From Gentiana macrophylla (Eukaryota > Streptophyta > Magnoliopsida > Gentianales > Gentianaceae), in NCBI GenBank assembly GCA_026214975.1, contig CM047808.1, forward strand, positions 62,274,583 to 62,338,582: DNA of 64,000 nucleotides, read 5' to 3'. The notes below the pieces were generated by a model that was given only the letters and a program-made list of their open reading frames with translations, was not told where the DNA came from and did no database searches. Of this stretch, positions 20,438 through 32,160 are shown piece by piece. Both the position numbers and the translations under genes were made by a program. The stretch's first letter is position 1; each line of letters opens with the position of its first letter.

Positions 20438-22708
20438 ATGAAAGAATCCAGCCGGATTCCGCCATCCACGACGGAAGACGATGACAATATACGCAGAACC
20501 ACTAAGAAGGTGAAGTTCGATAATGAATATGAGTTTTTCGATCCGGAAAGTGACGACCTCATGGATGAAATTGAAGTTTCCCTTGAAGACCTAGGCTGTC
20601 TGGATTGTGCTCCTTACGCTACTGCTGTTGATTTGGAAGAGAATCCTCTCCCTCACACCCAAAGTGACTTCCCGCCCGGGATGATGGACTTTGAAGCGGA
20701 AGCCCCGCAGCAAGCAGCGGCGAAAAGAAGCTATAGTGCTGCTGTTCTAGATCGAAAGAGAGGGTTTTCAATGGCTAAATTACAATTTTGGTCCTCTAAC
20801 TAGACACGTTTTTTTTTTTAGCCTTGGTTTTTCTCCAGCTACAATTTTAGTCTTGTAAGTGGTCTTTTTGTGGCAAAAATAGTCCTAAACGCCGGAAAGA
20901 CCACTTACAGGACAAAAATTGTCGCCAGAAAGACCACTTACAGGACTAAAATAGTTGCCGGAAAAGACCAATTTTAGTCCTGTAAGTGGTCTTTCCGTCG
21001 TTCAGGACTATTTTTGCAAAAAAAAGACCACTTACAGGACTAAAATTGTCGTCGGAGAAAAACCAGGACCAAAATTGAAAAACGTGTCTAGTTAGAGGAC
21101 CAAAATTGTAATTTAGCCAGTTTTCAATCCCCCCATAGTATTTAACGAGAAACTGATGAACCTGGACATGATTAGCATTGAAGGTCCTAATGAGATGAAA
21201 CCGTATTCTCACATTTGGGTGGATCCGATCTACAAAAACAGCGTCTATGCAAAATGGCAGGATGCCATCATCCTTAAACTTCTTGGAAGGTCTGTTACTT
21301 TTAACATCCTTCAAGCTAGGATCACCAAAGTGTGGAACTTGTGTGAGGACTTTGAACTTACTGATTTGGGACATAATTGTTATATGTTTAAAACTGAAAA
21401 TGAAGAAACTCGTATGAAAGTCTTGACCGGAGGACCTTGGATTATTAATGGGTGTTATCTTGTCCCACGAATGTGGATGCCGCATTTTATTCCATCAAAG
21501 GACAAGTTAACATCCGCCATTGCTTGGGTCAGGATTTCCGAGCTTTCGGCAGAATGGTGCAATGAGGAATGCCTTTTTTTATAGGTAAATTGCTTGGCAA
21601 ACCAATTAAAATTGATCACCACACGTATTACTCGACTAGTGATAGATTTTAATAGAATTTGTATTGAAATTGATTGCTCCAATGCCTTGAAAACCTTTGT
21701 GGATGTTGATGATATTTTATATAAAATGGAGTATGAGAATATGTCTATTATTTGTTATGAGTGTTGTTTGATTCGACATAGGAAGGACTTATGTCCAAAG
21801 CTTATCTCTAGACAGCTTGAAAATAAGAAGCAAGCTCCTACCCAAGGACAGAATGATGAGAATGATGTTGTCAAAGAGATTCCTAATGAAAAGGAACCTC
21901 GGTGCTCATCCTATGGTCCGTGGATGCAAGTGGGATACAACAGAAAGAAAAAGCCAAATAATGCTGTGAATAGACCGGTGGGAAACAATAAGAATGCCTT
22001 TTCGGTGTTAAAAGATTTGGAGGGAAGAGAGGATATAGATCAAGATAACTATTCACATCCTTAAAAAAAGATGCTGAACCTATGCAACATACTACCTCTA
22101 ATAGATCTACCTTTAAGAATCCTAATGCTGCTAATATAGCCAAACAGACCCACGCTAATTTTGACAACAACATCAACAATGACAACTCACCCAAGACCTC
22201 AGGGAAAGATAAGAAGACCGATTCTTCCAAAAGCTCTGTCTCTCAAACCAAGGAAATAAATAAAGGTCCCGGGAAGAACACCACGGCTGGCAAAGATGTG
22301 TCCGAAGTGTCTTTAAGAAAACAACAGGCTTCAGGAATCCCAAGTACCTCTTCCTATAAGGTCTCTATTTCTACCACTATTCAATCCCTTCTTTGGAGAG
22401 AAACCATAGCCGTGACTAATACTCCCAAATCTAAATCAAAAAAGAATTCAAAAGCCCTTGAACCTGAATCCACTGACCCACCCTTTGTGCATTATGGAAA
22501 GTCTCTTATGGTACATATCCGTAATAACAACATATCTTCTCATGCTGGAAAGGGAGGAGAGTGGTCTGATGGTAGAGTTAGTCCACATGATGAAAGATTT
22601 TTATCTGGTTCTGGAAAAAAGGAAAGGGAAGACGGTATGGACATTGGATCTTCTTTCCCTGGGGCTGAAGAACCCAAATCTGGACTTCTTAGTGAAGCTA
22701 GATCTTAG
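20438..22708 (+). pseudogene. LINE ORF1 (DUF4283 RNA-binding protein), disrupted
   Basis: ORF1 starts at the ATG at 20438 (MKESSRIPPSTTEDDDNIRR), an acidic N-terminus. The MITE interrupts it at 20772. After the MITE the DUF4283 domain reads YAKWQDAIILKLLGR, FELTDLGHNCYMF and VLTGGPWIINGCYLVPRMW (21156-21584). After a frame change, ENMSIICYECCLIRHRKDLC is the zinc-knuckle-like box, then YGPWMQVGYNRKKKPNN. A Ser/Thr/Lys-rich tail runs to 22708. In plant L1 elements ORF1p coats the LINE RNA and chaperones reverse transcription. At least three frame breaks plus the MITE make this copy inactive. Confidence 0.85.
20772..21119. mobile_element. 348-bp MITE inserted in LINE ORF1
   Basis: Terminal inverted repeats TGGCTAAATTACAATTTTGG and the mirror CCAAAATTGTAATTTAGCCA, flanked by the direct repeat GTTTTCAA (20764-20771 and 21120-21127). 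The interior consists of inverted copies of a GACCACTTACAGGAC motif. The 8-bp duplication (9 bp if the next base is counted) suggests hAT, with Mutator as the alternative. No coding capacity. Confidence 0.9.
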
Positions 22709-22753
22709 TTCCTTGCCTCTTTTGAGAGGACCATTTTTCCTCATACCGGTCTC

Positions 22754-25700
22754 ATGAAGATCCTAGTCTGGAATTGCAGAGGTGCTGGCTCCAATGATTT
22801 TAGGAGACACATCAAAGAAATCTTGAAGGTGCACAAACCTGAAATTGTCATCCTTATTGAGACTAAGGTGCAGGTCCAAACAGCCCTCAAAATTATCTCT
22901 AAGATACGATTGGGTGGCTCATTTCACACTGATCATGAATGTCTGGTGGCATTTTGGTTTTTTGGAACGATGATCGGGTTAATCTTCACCTGTATGATTC
23001 CTCTCCTCATGCTATCCACTCTATTGTCTCTGATAAGCACCAAATGGACTGGGTTCTCTGCGCTGTTTATGCTTGACCTGATCCCATGAGAAAGGCCACT
23101 TTATGGAACAATCTCCGTGAGATGAGCACCATCATGGATATCCCGTGGCTTGTGGCTCGTGACTTCAACAAGGTGGCTTCTTCTTCTGAAAAAATAGGGG
23201 TAGGGTCCCTTCTATTACGAGAATCACCAACTTCAACAACAATATGAACAATTGTGGCCTCATTGATGGGGTTCAATAGGCCTTCCTTTACTTGGAGCAA
23301 TCATAGAGATGGTTTCACTCATATCCAGCAAAGGATTGTAGATGTCTTCCAATGCTGACTGGAGACTGCTCTTTAACAATGTTGAAGAGACCCATTTACC
23401 AAGGTTTACTCTTACCACCATCCTTTACTTTTGAATTATTCCCCCACACATGCTCTTCCCTTTAACAAACCTTTTAAGTTCAAGCATATTTGGACCTCCA
23501 GTGAGGGTTGTAGAGATGTGGTGAGAAAGTGCTGGGACGAGGAGAATCTAGATTCCTCCAAAGCTATCAAAATGACTAGGGATAACTTGATTAAATGGAA
23601 CAAGAATGATTTTGGGAACATGTTCTTCATGAAGAAGAACCTCCTTGCCATGCTCAATGGTATCCAAAAGGCTCTATCCATAAGAATGAATTCATTCCTC
23701 ATCAAACTTCAAAAGGACCTCACAAAAGATTATGATGATATTCTCATGCTAGAGGAAGTTTTGTGGTTCCAGAAGTCTAGGGTTAATTGGCTCATGTATG
23801 GAGATATGAATACCAAGTTCTTCTACTTATCTACCATTGTTAGAAGAAAAAAGAACTTGATAAACTCCCTTCCGGATCATGATGGCAATTGGATTAAGGA
23901 TAAAGAGGATATCCAGTCCCTCATAAATAATTTCTTCATGTCCTTGCTCGGTGACTAGGTTAGAGGGGGGTATCTTCTCTCTTCCTTCAGGGCCTAGCTT
24001 ATCTGAGAATCAACAGATCTCTCTCCCAGGACATTACTATAGAGGAAGTTACCCTGGTGATTAAATATATGAAACCTTTCTAAATCCCTGGTCCTGATGG
24101 CTTCCAGACTTCGTTTTACCCAAGGTGGACCATCCCACGAAGATTCAGTAATTTATGCCTATTGCTCTATGCAATGTCGTTTATAAAATATACACCAAAA
24201 TTCTTCCTGTGAGAATGAAGCCCTTTATGTCTTGTCTTGTTAACCATGTTCAATGTGGCTTTATTCCCAATAGGCTTGCTAGAGATAACATTATGATTGC
24301 TCAGTAGATTCTTCACAAGATTAGAAGATCCAAGAGCAAAAAAGGTTATATTGTCATGAAAGTTGATATGGAGAAAGCCTATGATAAGGTTAATTGAGAG
24401 CTGGTCATGTTTATCCTGGATTACTTTAACTTTCCTCATAAGTTCACCCAAGCCATCATGAACTGCATATCCACCCCCTCATTTAGTGTTTTATGGAACG
24501 GTGTTCCCTTACCCTCATTTAACAGTGGCCGTTGCCTGAGACAAGGTGATCCTATTTCTCCCTATGTCTTTTCCCTCTACACTGAGTACCTATCCATCCT
24601 TCTGGATAAAGGTTCAAAGGATAATAATTGGAAGTCCTTTCCCATTAGGAAAGGGGGGCCAAGAATTTCCCACTTCATGTTTGCTGATGATATCATTGTG
24701 TTTGTTAAGGCTAATAAGAAATGTATTAGGAATCTTATGAAGGTCCTTAAGAACTTCTGTGAGAATACATGACATTCTTTTAACTTTGAGAAGTCTAAGA
24801 TTTTTGTCATTGATAGTATGGATAGATTATGTAATATTACTGGAATGTCTGGGACCAATGTATTAGGTCCTTATCTTGGTGTTCCTATGATTACGGAGAG
24901 AGTGTCCAGCAGATCCTATAGTTTCTTAATAGAGAAGGTCCAAAATAGAATTTCTGGTTGGAAAGAAAATACCTAAACATGGCTAGCCGGTTGACTCTTA
25001 TCAATTCTGTCACTTCTGGTTTGTCCTTTTATATAATGCAAAGCACCTGGCTTCTCCAAAAGACCTGTGCTGACTTGGACAGGCTGAATAGGAACTTTAT
25101 TTGGAAGAGTAATGATGGAAAAGGTATCCATCTTCTCAGTTCGGACATAATAGCTAAACCTAAAAGCCTGGGTGATTTGGGTATAAGGAAACCTAGAAAT
25201 AACAATGTAGCTCTTCTTGCCAAGGTCGGCTCGGATTTGGTGAGGGGCTCTGACTCTTTATGGAGCTCTGTCCTTAATTCTCTTTACTTAAGGGATCTTG
25301 ATATGATGGATGTGAGTGCTAGGAGCTTTGATTCTCTCTCCTGGAAGGGCAATTTAAAAGCCTTTTCCTTTTTCAAAGATAGCTTTGTGTGGAGAGTTGG
25401 TGCTGGTAGCAAAATTTCGATTTGGTATGATATCTGGCTCGGTGAGAGTGTCTTAGATTGTAGACTTGATGGTAATATTGGCTTGGTTGATATGAATAAA
25501 TCTGTTTGTGGTATTATAAATAATGGCTCCTGGGATCTCTTTCATATTTCTACCAATATACCGGTTAGTTGTATGACAGAGATTCTTGGCAAGCTTCTTT
25601 CTAAATGTAATAACAGTGTGGATTGCAGGATTTGGACCAAGAATTCTTCAGGAGTTTACTCTGCATTTTGGGTTATCTGTCCTTATTTAATGATATCATG

Positions 25701-26732
25701 GGTAATGAAAATGCTGTTTTCAATTGGTACAAATTGTGGAAGGTTAAAGCTCCCTATAAACTAATTTTTTTTGCTTGCCTTATGTGTCATGGCAGGATTC
25801 TTACCAATGTTAATAGGGTTAAAAGAAAGATGTCGTTGAATCCCATTTGTGATAGATATGGGAGGCAGCTTGAGGATATTGATCACTTGTTACGGTCCTG
25901 TCCCTGGGCGAGAAGAATTTGGAACGCTGTCGACTGTTTAAAGACCTTTATGAACAATCTGCTTCAACTTAATCAATGGCTGAACAACGGTCGCTGTGAT
26001 AATAGCATTTTAAGGATGGGGTCTTATGTGGGCCCTAGGAACACCTTGTTCTTGTTCTCCATCTGGCATATTTGGAAGGACAGAAACACTTTTATATTTG
26101 ATAGAAAGAGAATTTTGTCTCGAGAATCCATCAAATCTATTCTCTTTTGTGCTAATGAATATGTTAATGCTTGTTGTTCTAAATTATCTATTCCATCATG
26201 CAAGGACACTCAATGGATTGGATGGAATCCACCCTCTGGTGGCTGGCTCGTAGTCAACACTGATGCGAGCGTCACTAATCCGGATTCAGGTGGACGTGAA
26301 GATATTGCTATTAGGGGTGTTTTCAGAGATTCTGATGGCAGATGGGTGAGAGGGTTTGTTGGTGCCATAGGGAAGAATACCATCTTTATAGGAGAATTGA
26401 TGGCTATTAGAGAGGCTATGATGTTGGTCAAAGATACTGGGGTTCCAGCTCTCCGGGTGGAGTCAGACTCGCTTGCAGCTATCACGGATATTAACAATAG
26501 GAGCCAGAATAAAGAGAGCTTTCCCATCGTTCAAGGCATCCTAGAGATGATGGATTAAGACTGGGAGGTCCAAATATTTTTCAAACACAGGGAAGCTAAT
26601 AGAGTTGCTGATTGTCTTGATAGGTTGGGGCATGAAGGTCCTCATAGGGTTATCACTTTGGAAGAGAATCTTAGAAGTGCGATGACGATTTTGGAAGAAG
26701 ACTTTAGGGGAGTTCATCTCCCAAGGGACTAG
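22754..26732 (+). pseudogene. LINE ORF2 (endonuclease, reverse transcriptase, RNase H), disrupted
   Basis: ORF2 begins MKILVWNCRGAGSNDFRRHI, the AP-endonuclease start, with the catalytic-site glutamate in VILIETKVQ. A linker follows (23431-23958, ending at a stop). RT pieces are PGPDGFQTSFY near 24090, VDMEKAYDKVN (the next Trp codon is now TGA), RCLRQGDPISPYVFSLY and the catalytic FADDIIVF near 24680. The zinc-binding RT C-terminal region spans about 24958-25960 (ISIWYDIWLGE; LRSCPWARRIW). RNase H is present (VVNTDASV, FIGELMAIREAM, LRVESDSLAAI, FKHREANRVADCL), interrupted by a TAA at about 26556, and ends at 26732. Many breaks; not functional. Confidence 0.85.
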
Positions 26733-26994
26733 TCGCCCTAGGCCTTGTGGCCTCGTCTTATAACAAGAAAAGGTAACCCAAATAGTCTAAGAGTTAAAAT
26801 CCATGTGGTAGTATATCATTATGATATGTAATGTCTATACAGTTGTGTCTAAAAGCGTTTACATGTGCTCGATCATTTTTATCACAAATGGACAAGATCA
26901 ACAATTAAACTGGACACATAATCAAGCCGATATAGACATTTGACTAGATCAGTTATGAAAGTCAACCATTTAGTACAGCCAAACTTGTCAGTCT

Positions 26995-27291
26995 GTTAGG
27001 TTCAAACGCTTTCCATTGTACTAAAACCAATTTGTAAGTGTTTAATCCTAATATGGGATCAGAGGAAGAGGTCGTGGGATCGAAACCTGGTGTTAACAAT
27101 ATTTTGAATAAATTGTGCAAGTGTTGTAACAGATTGCCCACTCTTGAAGGGGGTGTTGGGAAAGATTTCCCACACTTGAGAGGTGGGTGTTGGGAGAGAT
27201 TGCCAACACTCTTGAATGCCTAAAGAAATATAGTAGTGTCTTTATTAACACCAATTGATTTTAGTAGAATGGTACGTGCTTGATCTTAACA
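26995..27291 (+). mobile_element. Degenerate second TRIM copy
   Basis: A well-kept 104-bp 3' LTR (27188-27291, TGTTGGGAGAGATTGCC to GATCTTAACA) follows a TRIM interior with primer-site relic TGGGATCAGAGG at 27054. The 5' LTR is scrambled: a piece at about 27010-27031 is in inverted orientation. This copy is older and more rearranged than the one at 11017. Confidence 0.8.
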
Positions 27292-27390
27292 CAGTCCAAC
27301 CGCTAAACCCCCTGTCGAACAGCAAAACCTTGACCAAGACATGTATTTACCAAACCAACGATTTTTTTTCTTTTCTAGAATAAATCGTTG

Positions 27391-28110
27391 GGTTTAAAGA
27401 TCTCATGGAAAAATAATACATGAACTTGAAGTTCATGGAAGAATAATCTGTGAAAAAAAGAATCAGATGCATTTAATTACTTCATAAGAGTTAGCAGCAG
27501 CAAATGCTCTGATTGAAATAGATATCCTAGAAGGACAAAATATGATATCATAAAGTACGTCGGAAGCGTTATAGACCAATTAGTTTAAAGATATAAATCC
27601 TCAGAAGAGGTTATGAGTATAATGAGAACTCTAAAAGAGTTATAATATGCTCGAGCTAATGAAAATATAGTCCAAGAAAAATTGGTAAACTCCAAAAGAT
27701 AAATGATGTACTTCTGTAGAGTGTAATGAAAGTGAAATCATTAAACCCTGAAGAGGTTAATGTAATAGATTTAACATGACTATGTTGGGAATCAGAATGT
27801 GTGGATTGAGAAAATGCAATTATCAATATACATTATATGATCTGCTGATCGTCATTAAAATGGTTAACCGTACCCAAGGGGGACATAATGAACCTGAAGT
27901 TCATTGATTCGTGATACCTCTGAATAAATGTAACGATTCCCGAAGAATCATATATAGAATAATGTTATATTGATATTCATGAAAAACGCTTGAAGCGGGA
28001 AAGACAGAATTATTCCCACATACATAAATCTCATAGCTTTAAGATAAATTAACTAATTTATCCTCTTATGGAAAGATGAGATATGATTACAGCAAATGGG
28101 CTTATAAACG
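27391..28110 (+). pseudogene. Degenerate Copia linker fragment
   Basis: AT-rich, full of stops. GAACTTGAAGTTCATGGAAG and the following SDAFNYF-like reading match the integrase-RT linker of the Copia copies at 36410 and 40110. It lies upstream of protease-integrase sequence, which is the wrong order for one intact element, so it is a separate fragment or a rearrangement. Confidence 0.45.
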
Positions 28111-28149
28111 AGATTCATAAAATGAGGCAGATATGCTTCGTAGTATATA

Positions 28150-29425
28150 AATCGTGTGCAAGATACAAACGAAGATGTGTTTATGATTGATAGTATCACT
28201 ACGCATACGATACTCAAACATGAGAAATATTGTTCTTTCTTGAGGAAAGAAGAGATAAACGTTAATACTATATGTGGCAGTGCAAAACTGATCGAAGGCT
28301 TGGGAAGAAACACAATATTTCTCCATAGGGGAATGAAATTATGTTCAATCATGCTTTATATTCTCCGAAATCCGGAAGAAATTTATCGAGTTTTAAGGAT
28401 ATCCGCCGGAATGGATATCATATTGAGACAATAAATGAGAGAAATGCTGAATATTTTTATATAAAAGTATATGTCTCATGTGAGAAAAATATTTTAGAGA
28501 AACTCCCATCTCTGTCATCGGGATTGTATTATACTAAAATAAATGCGCTTGAGACGCATCTTGTAGTAAACCAGAAATACACTGATAATATTGAGAATTT
28601 GGCATGATCGATTGGGACATCCTGGATAAGTTATGATGAAAAGAATAATTGAGAACTCACATGGCCACGTACTGAAAAACCAAAAGTTTTTCAATTTTAA
28701 TGAATTGTTACGTACAGTATGTCATCGAGGAAAGTTTATTACAAGGCCATCAGTCACGAAAGTGGCAACTGGATCGCCAGTATTTTTAGAACGGATTCAT
28801 GGAGGCATATGTGGACCTACACATCCATATAGTGGACAATTCATATATTTTATGGTCCTAATTGGTGCATCCAGCAGATGGTCACATGTATCATTATCAA
28901 GTCACAACTTAGCGTTTGCAATATTACTTGCGCAAATAATCTATTTACCAGCACCATTTCCGGATTATCGAATTAAAAGTATCCGTTTGGATAATGCTGC
29001 GAAATATTCATCACAAGCTATAGATGATTATAGCATGTCTGTGGGAATTAGTGTGGAACATCCAATTGCTCATGTTCACACGTAAATTGGTCTACCGAGT
29101 CATGTATTAAACGACTACAATTAATTGCTAGACCAATGCTAATGATAAAAAATTTACCCATATCTGCTTGGAGACATGCTATTTTAAATGCATCAACGCT
29201 TTTGCAAATTAGACCATTGTGCTATGATAAATACCCCCGATGCAGTTGGCTATGGGTCATGAGACCAATATATCTCATCTAATAATTTTTTGTTGTGCGG
29301 TATATGTACCAATATTGCCTGCAGCAAAACGCTCCAAGATGGGCCCCCAAAGAAGATTGGGAATTTACGTGGGATATAATTCCCCGTCTTTTATTATATA
29401 TCTTGAACCCTTGACGGGTGATTTA
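28150..29425 (+). pseudogene. Copia protease-integrase remnant (host element, left part)
   Basis: A protease relic (VFMIDSITTHTILKHEKYCS) is followed by FSPKSGRNLSSFKDIRRNGY and the pre-integrase block EKLPSLSSGLYYTKINALE. The integrase starts near 28600 (MMKRIIENSHGHVLKN) and includes ERIHGGICGPTHPYSGQFIY, the catalytic-region RLDNAAKYSSQAI and SVEHPIAHVHT, and MGPQRRLGIYVGYNSPS to LEPLTGDL. It stops in mid-codon context at 29425, where another Copia is inserted; the reading resumes at 36269. Frame breaks near 28340, 28600 and 29090 show it is dead. Confidence 0.8.
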
Positions 29426-30264
29426 TGTTGGAATATTGATGGTTAAAATGGATGTATTAAATGATATGTCATATTGGGCCTATTGGGCCTAAGTGGTGAA
29501 TGGAAAGTGTTAGTAATAAAGGGAAAATTGGGGAAACCAATTTCTCCCACATTGGAAGGAAGGAAGGAAAAGAGCCAATATATATATGATGTTGTATTAG
29601 TGTAGTGGTAAGAATTTACCAACTTTATACACCGTTCTTCTACGCGGGCGCAGGGGTGCAAATCCATCCGGATTTCGGCTTGAACTTGTGTGCGAGCGCG
29701 CATCCTGCGGACACGAATGCAACTCGATTCAAAGGCTCCCAGTGAAGGTTCGGTTTTTCAACCTGAACTTTTATTTTTCGAACTGAATGCTGAAAATTCA
29801 GAGTGATACTGTGCCTGTTCCAATTCTGAGCTTTAATGACATTCATTTCGAAATAATGAAGCTGAGGCTGTTCCAATTCATATTCCATCAGTTCCTAGCT
29901 CTCCTCTATAGAATAAAGCCTATATAAACAAACTCTTTTTGTTCAGTTAAAAAAAAGGCTGAACACACCAGCAATCTGCTTCTTCTTACTTCTTTTCACT
30001 GAGAGTTCAAACTACAAGGTTCTTAAGCAATTGAAGGCGTTGTGCTTCCTGTCATTGCTATCCGTTCTATCCTGGGAGATTAACGTCCTGCTGAAGCTCA
30101 CGGCACACGAAGGTGAGGGGACGAATTAGTCTTAAGGAAACTGTGTGCAACACAGGGCTCGGATCATATATCCTTTTTCTGTTTTCTTTGCAAGTGTAAT
30201 TCGAATTTGTTGTTATTCGTTTCTTTGTAATTTTTATTTCGTTTATGAACAAGATTGTCCAACA
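29426..30264 (+). repeat. 5' LTR of Copia 29426-36263
   Basis: 839 bp. It contains a GGAAGGAAGGAAA tract and ends TTTATGAACAAGATTGTCCAACA. Minus-strand open frames inside it are chance. Confidence 0.9.
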
Positions 30265-30439
30265 ATCTTAAGACTAATTCTGATTATTTCTTGTTCATTA
30301 ACGAGAAGAAATTGAGAACGAACAGTTTGTAGAACTGTGTTGAATCGAGCTGGTTCTTGTGTTGAACATTTTTGATCTTAATAAACTGTTCATAACAGTT
30401 TTGTGATTCAGTTTTCCGTACTTGAAGAAAGCGAATCGA

Positions 30440-30720
30440 GGTGTGTGAAAACGAGCTGTTTGGTTGAATCAGGCTGGGTTTTAAAACGAGCTGATTTGAC
30501 TATAAAGACCTGTTTTAACGAGCTGTTTAAAACGAGCTGATTTTAATCGAGCTGAATTTAAACGAGCTGTTTTAAACGAACTACTTTAAAACGAGCTGTT
30601 TTATTATTAAACGAGCTGTTTATTAAAACCAAGCTGTGTTGCCTTAAAACGAGTTGTTTATGGGTTTAAAACGAACATTGGTTCAATAAAACGAGTTCTA
30701 TACGAATCTTTGTTGAATTG
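30440..30720 (+). repeat. ACGAGCTG minisatellite in Copia leader
   Basis: At least eight loosely spaced copies of (A)AACGAGCTGTTT or AACGAGCTGATTT, with spacers of about 10-20 bp, between the 5' LTR and gag. Confidence 0.85.
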
Positions 30721-30795
30721 AGTATAGATCAATTAAAAATTGTTCTATAAATTGTTGAAAGGAAAATTAATCAATTTGTGTGTTAAATTTCAGAA

Positions 30796-32124
30796 ATGTC
30801 AACTCAGACGGCTCGTAATGGTGCCGATGGTCGACTCGCCTTTGGCTATGGTGCAAAAAGTGCCAAATCGAGGTGTTGCTCCTATGAATCAAAGATGAGG
30901 CCCTGAAAAATTCAATGGGCTGAATTTTAAGAGATGGCAACAAAAGATGATGTTTTATCTCACAACATTAAGTGCCTGGGAAAGTTCCTAACGAGGATCC
31001 ACCAACAATAGAGGAGCTAGATCAAGATTTTCTGCTTGCCATAGATGAATGGAAACAATCGATTATCTTTGTAGACATTATGTAATGAATTGTTTATGTG
31101 ATTCATTGTATGATGTTATTGTGATAAAAAGAGTGCAAAAGAATTGTGGGAGGCACTAGATAAAATGTACAGAATCAAGATGCAGGTGTACAAAGAAATT
31201 TGTCGTTATGTGTTCTTGGAGTACAAGATGGTGGACTCTAGACAACTCATGGAACAAGTGGAAGAATTTCAGTTGATTCTTCACGAGATTCAAGCTGAAA
31301 AGATGGAGCTTAGTGAAACTTTCCAAGTCGCTTGTGTTATTGAGAAATTACCAAATGCGTGGAAAGATTTCAAGAATTACCTTAAGCATAAGCGAAAGGA
31401 AATGAGCATGGAAGATCTTGTTGTTAGGCTTCGTATTGAAGATGACAATAAGAAGTCTGATAAAAGAGGAAATTACTCTCAGAATCTTGCTAGGGCCAAC
31501 GTGGTAGAACATGGCCAAAGCTCGAAAAAGAACAAGTTTGCTAAGAAATCAAAAACGGGACCAAAAGCTAAATTGGGACCGAAAGGTGGCATTGGAAAAC
31601 CTAAGTTCCAAGGTAAATGTTTCAATTGTGACAAGATTGGTCACAAATCTGCTGATTGCAAGCTACCAAAGAAGAAGGTTTCTGAAGCAAATATTGTTCA
31701 AGGCATGGAAGATATTGATCTTTGTGCTGTTGTGTCAGAAGTGAACATGGTGGATTCAAATCCAAGAGAATGGTGGGTAGACACAGGAGCTACAAGGCAC
31801 ATATGCTCTGACAGGGAAGTGTTTACTAAGTTCGAGTCAGTTCAAGGTAATGAGACTCTGTTCATGGGAAACTCGACTACTTCTGCTATAGCTGGAAAAG
31901 GAGAAGTGATTCTGAAGATGACTTATGGCAAGCATCTAACTCTGAAGAATGTGCTATATGTCCCGGATATGCGTAAGAATCTGGTGTCTTGAGTGCTGTT
32001 GAATAAGAATGGCTTCCGTCTTGTTTTAGAGTCTGACAAGTTTACTTTAACTAAGAGTGGTATGTATGTCGGTAAGGGGTATGCATGTAATGGCATGGTC
32101 AAGTTTGAATGTAATGGTCATTAG
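30796..32124 (+). pseudogene. Copia gag-protease (29426 element)
   Basis: The ATG at 30796 opens MSTQTARNGADGRLAFGYG. The first ~350 bp hold several stops. From 31144 the frame is open: a UBN2-type capsid ([39 protein letters not shown]), a basic region, the intact zinc knuckle [14 protein letters not shown] near 31618-31659, and the protease active site [14 protein letters not shown] (Asp codon at 31780). The frame meets TGA at 31990-31992 after [13 protein letters not shown], then reads on NKNGFRLVLESDKFTL before degrading. Gag forms the virus-like particle; the protease would cut the polyprotein. Confidence 0.88.
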
Positions 32125-32160
32125 GCCAAACAATATAAATAATAATATTGTTTAGTTCAC

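Larger units (their letters stand above)
20333..26769 (+). mobile_element. L1-type LINE, near full length but defective
   Basis: A non-LTR retrotransposon with a pyrimidine-rich 5' UTR, ORF1, ORF2 and a short A-rich end (AACAAGAAA). It is flanked by an 11-bp direct repeat, AAGGTAACCCA, at 20322-20332 and 26770-26780. The length is about 6.4 kb including a 348-bp MITE inside ORF1. Both ORFs carry several stops and frameshifts. It lies in the P450 intron, antisense to the gene. Confidence 0.9.

Noticed and set aside
20946..21485. Minus-strand 179-codon frame across the MITE and LINE ORF1
   Set aside because: It is the antisense shadow of LINE ORF1 and the MITE; no family motif.
29443..29888. 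Minus-strand frames in the 5' LTR (and 35540-35815 in the 3' LTR)
   Set aside because: They occur in both LTR copies as mirror frames of LTR sequence, with no protein family resemblance.
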